A DNA stretch of 64,000 bases from NCBI GenBank assembly GCA_963676435.2, contig CAXXOZ010000009.1, positions 62,001 to 126,000 of the forward strand, written 5' to 3'. Within the stretch, counting starts at the first letter, position 1. Every line of letters begins with the position of its first letter. This DNA is from CAXXOZ01 sp963676435 (GTDB taxonomy: Bacteria > Bacillota > Clostridia > Lachnospirales > Lachnospiraceae). The notes beneath the pieces are model-generated. The model worked only from the letters and a program-made list of their open reading frames with translations. It ran no database searches and was not told where the DNA came from. The position numbers were made by a program, and so were the translations under genes. This document shows, piece by piece, positions 60,133 to 64,000 of this stretch.

Positions 60133-60957
60133 TTGGCAAAAAGAAAAACAGATGAGCCTAAAGCACCAGCGCGTTGGATAACAACGTTTAGTGATTTAAT
60201 GAACCTGTTATTGTGTTTTTTTATAATGCTTTTCGCAATGTCTACAATTGATCAAGAAAAATTTCAGGAACTGGTTACATCAATGTCAGCAAGTTTTGGA
60301 GTTTTTGAAGGAAGTGCGACATCCGTTATAGAGGGGACTTTGGTTTCAAGCGGGGTTGCTGAATTGAATGACTTGGGTGAAAAATATCAGGATATGGGGT
60401 TGAACTTTGAAGGTTCATCAGAAGTTATTGCAGATAATTATGAAGAATATAAAGATCAACAAATTATAGAAATGTATAGTCAATCCGAACAAATGCAAGA
60501 AGAAATAGAACAGAAATTGCAGGACGGTGAGATTGGTGAGCAGGTAGAAGTTACTGTTACTGCACAGTATGTACAGCTCACTCTTAGTGGTTCTTTATTA
60601 TTTGAATCAGCTAGTGCAGATGTTAGACCAGAATCAATACCTTATGTTGAAAAAATAGGTGGTATACTTTCTGGTTATGATGGAAATATAATTGAGATAA
60701 TAGGTCATACTGACAGCGTACCAATGACGGGCAGCCTTAAGTATGAAGATAACATAGATTTGTCGATGGGAAGAGCAAAGACAATAGCTCTATATGCAGT
60801 TGAAAATAATGGCTTAAATATAAAAGACATTTTATTTTCAGGAAAAGGTGAATATGACCCTCTTGTATCAAATGCAACGGCAGAGGGTAGAGCACAAAAT
60901 AGAAGAGTTGAAATTAGAATTTATAATGATATATCAACAGAGCAGTCAGGAGAATAA
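60133..60957 (+). CDS. motB: Flagellar motor stator protein MotB
   Basis: A 274-residue stator subunit. The TTG start follows GGAGGTGAAT, two bases after motA. The membrane segment 'RWITTFSDLMNLLLCFFIMLFAM' (about 14-36) holds the proton-carrying Asp. The C-terminal OmpA-like peptidoglycan-binding domain has 'SLLFESASADVRPESIPYVEKIGGIL', 'IIEIIGHTDSVPM' and 'AEGRAQNRRVEIRI'. It anchors the stator to the wall. Confidence 0.94.
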   Translation: MAKRKTDEPKAPARWITTFSDLMNLLLCFFIMLFAMSTIDQEKFQELVTSMSASFGVFEGSATSVIEGTLVSSGVAELNDLGEKYQDMGLNFEGSSEVIADNYEEYKDQQIIEMYSQSEQMQEEIEQKLQDGEIGEQVEVTVTAQYVQLTLSGSLLFESASADVRPESIPYVEKIGGILSGYDGNIIEIIGHTDSVPMTGSLKYEDNIDLSMGRAKTIALYAVENNGLNIKDILFSGKGEYDPLVSNATAEGRAQNRRVEIRIYNDISTEQSGE

Positions 60958-60962
60958 AGTTT

Positions 60963-61475
60963 ATGAAAAAAGGAATATTAAGTTTAGTAATTTTGGTATT
61001 ATTACTAATAAACCTAGTAATGACAGTGATTTTGACATTTTCAATAGTTCCAGCTATGAACAATTCAAATAAATTAGTAACTAAAATTGCATCAATCATT
61101 GATTTAGAGATAGGTGATGATTCAACCACAGAAGATGACGGCAATATTCCAGCAAGTCAAAAAGAAGTTTTTACAATTGAAGAAAAGCTAACAAATAAAT
61201 TGGCTGAAGGTGCTGATGGAGGAACTCATTATTCTACAGGTTATGCTGCCATATATCTTGATAAAGAACACAGTGATTATGAGTCCTTATCAGGCATTAT
61301 GGGTGATCAGGATACTGCTATAAGCTCTCAAATCAAAAAAGTTATGGCAGAATTCACTATGGAAGAGTTTGATAGTGATATTTCAGCAGTTGAAGAAAAA
61401 GTTTTAATTGCTCTACAGGAGTATTTTGATTCTACCTGTATAGTCGAAGTAGCACTTGATATGGTTGCTAATTAA
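60963..61475 (+). CDS. fliL: Flagellar basal body-associated protein FliL
   Basis: A 170-residue single-pass membrane protein, start ATG after GTCAGGAGAATAA. The segment 'ILSLVILVLLLINLVMTVILTFSIVPAM' is at about 4-31. The periplasm-side domain includes 'EEKLTNKLAEGADGGTHYSTGYAAIYLDKEHSDY' and 'VLIALQEYF'. The sequence is diverged, so the call leans on place between motB and fliM. FliL rings support the stator. Confidence 0.82.
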   Translation: MKKGILSLVILVLLLINLVMTVILTFSIVPAMNNSNKLVTKIASIIDLEIGDDSTTEDDGNIPASQKEVFTIEEKLTNKLAEGADGGTHYSTGYAAIYLDKEHSDYESLSGIMGDQDTAISSQIKKVMAEFTMEEFDSDISAVEEKVLIALQEYFDSTCIVEVALDMVAN

Positions 61476-61512
61476 AATAATCAATTAATTTATATAAAGG
61501 AGGTGAAGATGC

Positions 61513-62490
61513 GTGGGCGAAGTTTTATCGCAAAATGAGATAGACAATTTGCTCAGAGCCTTAAGTACAGGTGAACTTGATGCTGAAGATTATAAAGAGA
61601 GCGAAGTTGTTCAGGTTAAGGATTATGATTTTACAAGACCTGCAAAATTTTCAAAAGAGCATCTTCGAACCCTGGAAATAATTTTTGAACATTATGGAAG
61701 ATTACTATATACAACATTACCTGCATATTTAAGAAAAAGCATTCAGGTTTCAGTAATAAACTCTGAAGCAGTTGCATATTCTGAGTTTTCAAATGCTTTA
61801 ATAAATCCTGTTTTGTTAGGTTTAGTAGCATTTGCACCACTAAAAGGTAATATAATAATGGATTTATCACCAAATTTAGGTTATGCAATAATTGATAGAC
61901 TTTTAGGCGGTGAAGGTTTTCCTCTAGAAAAGAAAAGAGATTTTTCAGAAATTGAAATTACTATTTTAGAAAGAATCTTTGGGATTTGTATTGATCTTTT
62001 AAGAGAACCTTGGAAAAATGTTGTTGCTATAAATCCTCGGTTAGAAAAAATTGAGACTAATGCCCAATTTGCTCAAATCATATCTCCTTCAGAAATGGTT
62101 GCAATTGTAACACTAAGCTTAAAAATCGGAGATGTTGAAGGCTTAATGAATATTTGTTTACCTTATATATGCTTAGAGACAGTAATGGATAAATTAAATA
62201 CTAAGTACTGGTACTCTACAATGCAGGATAAGGATGAAAAAACATATGAAGAAGCAATCGAAACATTAATTGCCAGAGCAAAAATACCTATTAGGGCGAT
62301 TTTAGGAAACAGTTCTATATCAGTAAACGATTTTGTTAATCTACAAAAAGGTGATATAATAAAACTGGATACGAATATTAATGACGAGTTATTAGTACAT
62401 GTTGGAAATATAGATAAATTTAAGGCGTTACCTGGCTCTGCAAGTGAAAATTATGCCATACGTATAACGTCAATAATAAGAGAGGAGTAA
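61513..62490 (+). CDS. fliM: Flagellar motor switch protein FliM
   Basis: A 325-residue C-ring protein. The GTG start at 61513 follows AAGGAGGTGAAG. The CheY-P-binding N-terminus 'LSQNEIDNLLRAL' is intact; the middle CheC-like domain has 'DFTRPAKFSKEHLRTLEIIFEHYGRLLYTTL' and 'LGYAIIDRLLGGEGF', and the C-terminal SpoA domain ends 'LVHVGNIDKFKALPGSASENYAIRITSII'. It binds CheY-P to switch rotation. Confidence 0.95.
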   Translation: MGEVLSQNEIDNLLRALSTGELDAEDYKESEVVQVKDYDFTRPAKFSKEHLRTLEIIFEHYGRLLYTTLPAYLRKSIQVSVINSEAVAYSEFSNALINPVLLGLVAFAPLKGNIIMDLSPNLGYAIIDRLLGGEGFPLEKKRDFSEIEITILERIFGICIDLLREPWKNVVAINPRLEKIETNAQFAQIISPSEMVAIVTLSLKIGDVEGLMNICLPYICLETVMDKLNTKYWYSTMQDKDEKTYEEAIETLIARAKIPIRAILGNSSISVNDFVNLQKGDIIKLDTNINDELLVHVGNIDKFKALPGSASENYAIRITSIIREE

Positions 62491-62495
62491 GAAAT

Positions 62496-63734
62496 ATGGA
62501 TGGAATGCTATCGCAGGAAGAAATAAATGCTCTTTTAAGCGGTGTTGAAATGCCTGATGAAAATGCCACCCAGGGGTCAGAAACTACAGAAAATGATAGT
62601 GAATCACTCACTGATATGGAAAAAGATACTGTAGGTGAGATTTCAAATATAAGTATGGGTACAGCTGCTACTACTTTATCTTCTCTGCTAAATCAAAAAG
62701 TTAATATTTCTACACCTGTTGTCTCTTATGCAGAGTGGGATGATATGCTACATGATTATGATAAACCATGTGTATTTCTACAGTTATCTTACAAAGAGGG
62801 TCTGCATGGTAATAATATCCTAGTTTTAAATCAATCCGATGTAAAAGTTATTACAGATCTCATGATGGGTGGGGATGGAACAAATCTTGATGAAGAACTG
62901 GGAGAATTACATTTAAGTGCCATTGGTGAAGCAATGAATCAAATGATGGGTTCAGCATCTACATCATTATCAGCGATGCTTGAAATGAAAATCGATATTT
63001 ATCCACCAAAAGCAAGTATTGTAGACTTAAATGATACTTTAGATAAAGAGCATATGGAAGAGTTTATTTCAGAAAGATTTTTAAAAATTTCTTTCAGGCT
63101 TACAATTGGTGACTTAGTTGATAGTCAGATTATGCAACTATATCCAATAGAATTTGCAAAAAGACTTTGTAAAAGCTTTGATAAGGGCGAACCTGATAAG
63201 CAGGAGGAAACAAAGCAAGTAGATGAACCACCTAAAGAAACACAAGCTCCAGTTCAACCAGAGCAAGTAGTTCAGGCAAATCAGAATCAGCAGCAGGTTA
63301 ACCCTATGATGGGACAGCAAATGAATCCTATGATGGGTCAACAAATGAATCAAATGATGGGACAAAACATGAACCCTATGATGGGTCAACAAATGAATCA
63401 AATGATGGGACAAAATATGAACCAGATGATGGGGCAGGATGTAAATGTTCAATCAGCTCAATTCCAACCATTTGCAAGCGATATTATGGCTGTGTCCCAA
63501 AAAGAAAATATCAATCTTATAATGGATGTTCCATTAGAAGTTACTGCAGAACTAGGAAGAACAAGTAAATCAATTCAGGATATTTTAGAGTTTACACCAG
63601 GAACAATTATTGAGCTGGATAAAATCGCAGGTGAGCCAATTGATGTTTTAGTTAATGGTAAATTTGTAGCCAAAGGTGAAGTTGTGGTAATAGAAGAAAG
63701 TTTTGGAGTTAGAATAACAGAAATTGTAGAATAA
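62496..63734 (+). CDS. fliY: Flagellar motor switch phosphatase FliY (CheC-FliN fusion)
   Basis: A 412-residue protein, start ATG after AGAGGAGTAAG. N-terminal 'LSQEEINALLSG' (CheY-P docking), a CheC-like phosphatase domain (about 40-230) with two 'E..N' sites ('DTVGEISNISMGTAATTLS' and 'LSAIGEAMNQMMGSASTSL'), then a Gln/Met-rich linker (about 250-315), and a FliN/SpoA domain at about 330-412 ('MDVPLEVTAELGRTSKSIQDILEFTPGTIIELDKIAGEPIDVLVNGKFVAKGEVVVIEESFGVRI'). It removes phosphate from CheY-P at the switch. Confidence 0.94.
   Translation: MDGMLSQEEINALLSGVEMPDENATQGSETTENDSESLTDMEKDTVGEISNISMGTAATTLSSLLNQKVNISTPVVSYAEWDDMLHDYDKPCVFLQLSYKEGLHGNNILVLNQSDVKVITDLMMGGDGTNLDEELGELHLSAIGEAMNQMMGSASTSLSAMLEMKIDIYPPKASIVDLNDTLDKEHMEEFISERFLKISFRLTIGDLVDSQIMQLYPIEFAKRLCKSFDKGEPDKQEETKQVDEPPKETQAPVQPEQVVQANQNQQQVNPMMGQQMNPMMGQQMNQMMGQNMNPMMGQQMNQMMGQNMNQMMGQDVNVQSAQFQPFASDIMAVSQKENINLIMDVPLEVTAELGRTSKSIQDILEFTPGTIIELDKIAGEPIDVLVNGKFVAKGEVVVIEESFGVRITEIVE
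63301..63432 (+). repeat. Tandem repeat coding Met/Gln-rich linker of FliY
   Basis: Six near-identical units encode N(P/Q)MMGQ(Q/N/D)(M/V), the unit in DNA being about 21 bases (for example ATGATGGGACA recurring). Small base differences between units point to old duplication with drift. Confidence 0.8.
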
Positions 63735-63770
63735 ACTAAAAATATATTATATGGATAGGAGATTAGAAAG

Positions 63771-64000
63771 ATGGCAAAAAGCATACTAATATGTGACGAT
63801 GCGGCATTTATGCGAATGATGATTAAAGATATTTTAACAAAGGATGGTTATGATATTGCTGGAGAAGCTGAAAATGGTAAAGTAGCAATTGACAAATTTC
63901 TTGAAACAAAACCAGATTTAGTTTTAATGGACATTACTATGCCGGAGATGGATGGTATTCAGGCACTTAAAAAAATAAAAGAAGCGGACCCTGATGCTAA
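63771..64000 (+). CDS. cheY: Chemotaxis response regulator CheY, 5' part
   Basis: The gene runs off the right edge; 76 residues are seen. Start ATG at 63771 after ATAGGAGA. The acidic pair in 'ILICDDAAFMRMMIKDIL', the phosphorylated Asp in 'DLVLMDITMPEMDGIQALKKI' (near residue 54) and the usual spacing fit CheY. Placed after fliY it is the switch-binding signal protein of the motor. Confidence 0.93.
   Translation, partial: MAKSILICDDAAFMRMMIKDILTKDGYDIAGEAENGKVAIDKFLETKPDLVLMDITMPEMDGIQALKKIKEADPDA

Noticed and set aside
63301..63432. Repeated units as a CRISPR array.
   Set aside because: The repeat lies in frame within fliY, has no spacers, and encodes a Met/Gln linker.

Overview
This AT-rich window reads as the chromosome of an anaerobic, motile Clostridia bacterium, most like a Lachnospiraceae or Eubacterium-type aromatic degrader. 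The family assignment is inference from gene order (ruvX, DUF1292, fur, RNase J, short MltG, O-methyltransferase, U32 peptidase), from the folate/corrinoid C1 genes, and from a Gram-positive flagellar operon with fliY and codY just upstream. No rRNA, tRNA or CRISPR array was seen.

Layout. 1-5066: housekeeping run. 5083-14161: glycoside module with an AraC-GH39 fusion on the minus strand, then a plus-strand run of GH3 enzyme, metallo-beta-lactamase-fold protein, GH78 alpha-L-rhamnosidase and beta-phosphoglucomutase. 14253-15900: PLP aminotransferase and a small unknown protein. 16176-22963: an eight-gene operon (cupin, SDR, 3-hydroxyacyl-CoA-dehydrogenase-like protein, cyclase-family hydrolase, beta-keto-acid cleavage enzyme, thiolase, two CoA-transferase subunits). 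Its enzyme families match the anaerobic phloroglucinol pathway step by step. 23008-24634: an IS1182-type element inserted in that operon's terminator. 25314-34944: a flavin/iron-sulfur electron-transfer pair, a TetR regulator, an IS4-type element, then a corrinoid C1 module (reductive activase, DUF2284 protein, methyl-THF:corrinoid methyltransferase, corrinoid protein). 35228-40456: folate C1 genes (folC, fhs, fchA, 5-formyl-THF cyclo-ligase, folD). 40594-47837: J-domain protein, pilT, YifB-type ATPase, dprA, topA, codY. 48173-64000: a flagellar operon from flgB into cheY, which runs off the window.

How it may fit together. Plant flavonoid glycosides or methoxylated aromatics would be trimmed by the rhamnosidase and GH3 enzyme, with glucose 1-phosphate possibly entering through beta-phosphoglucomutase. 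The phloroglucinol ring left from flavonoid or gallate breakdown would be reduced, opened, oxidised to triacetate and cleaved to acetyl-CoA. Methyl groups from aryl ethers could pass through the corrinoid protein to tetrahydrofolate and the C1 branch. The demethylating methyltransferase and the flavonoid ring-cleavage enzymes are not in the window, so these links are inference.

The main oddities are a one-base frameshift in fhs, a YifB gene with no ordinary start codon at the expected place, an NuoF-like protein without its flavin/NADH domain, an IS flanked by a 29-bp duplication that copies a whole terminator, and a second IS with a clear 9-bp duplication between tetR and the activase gene.
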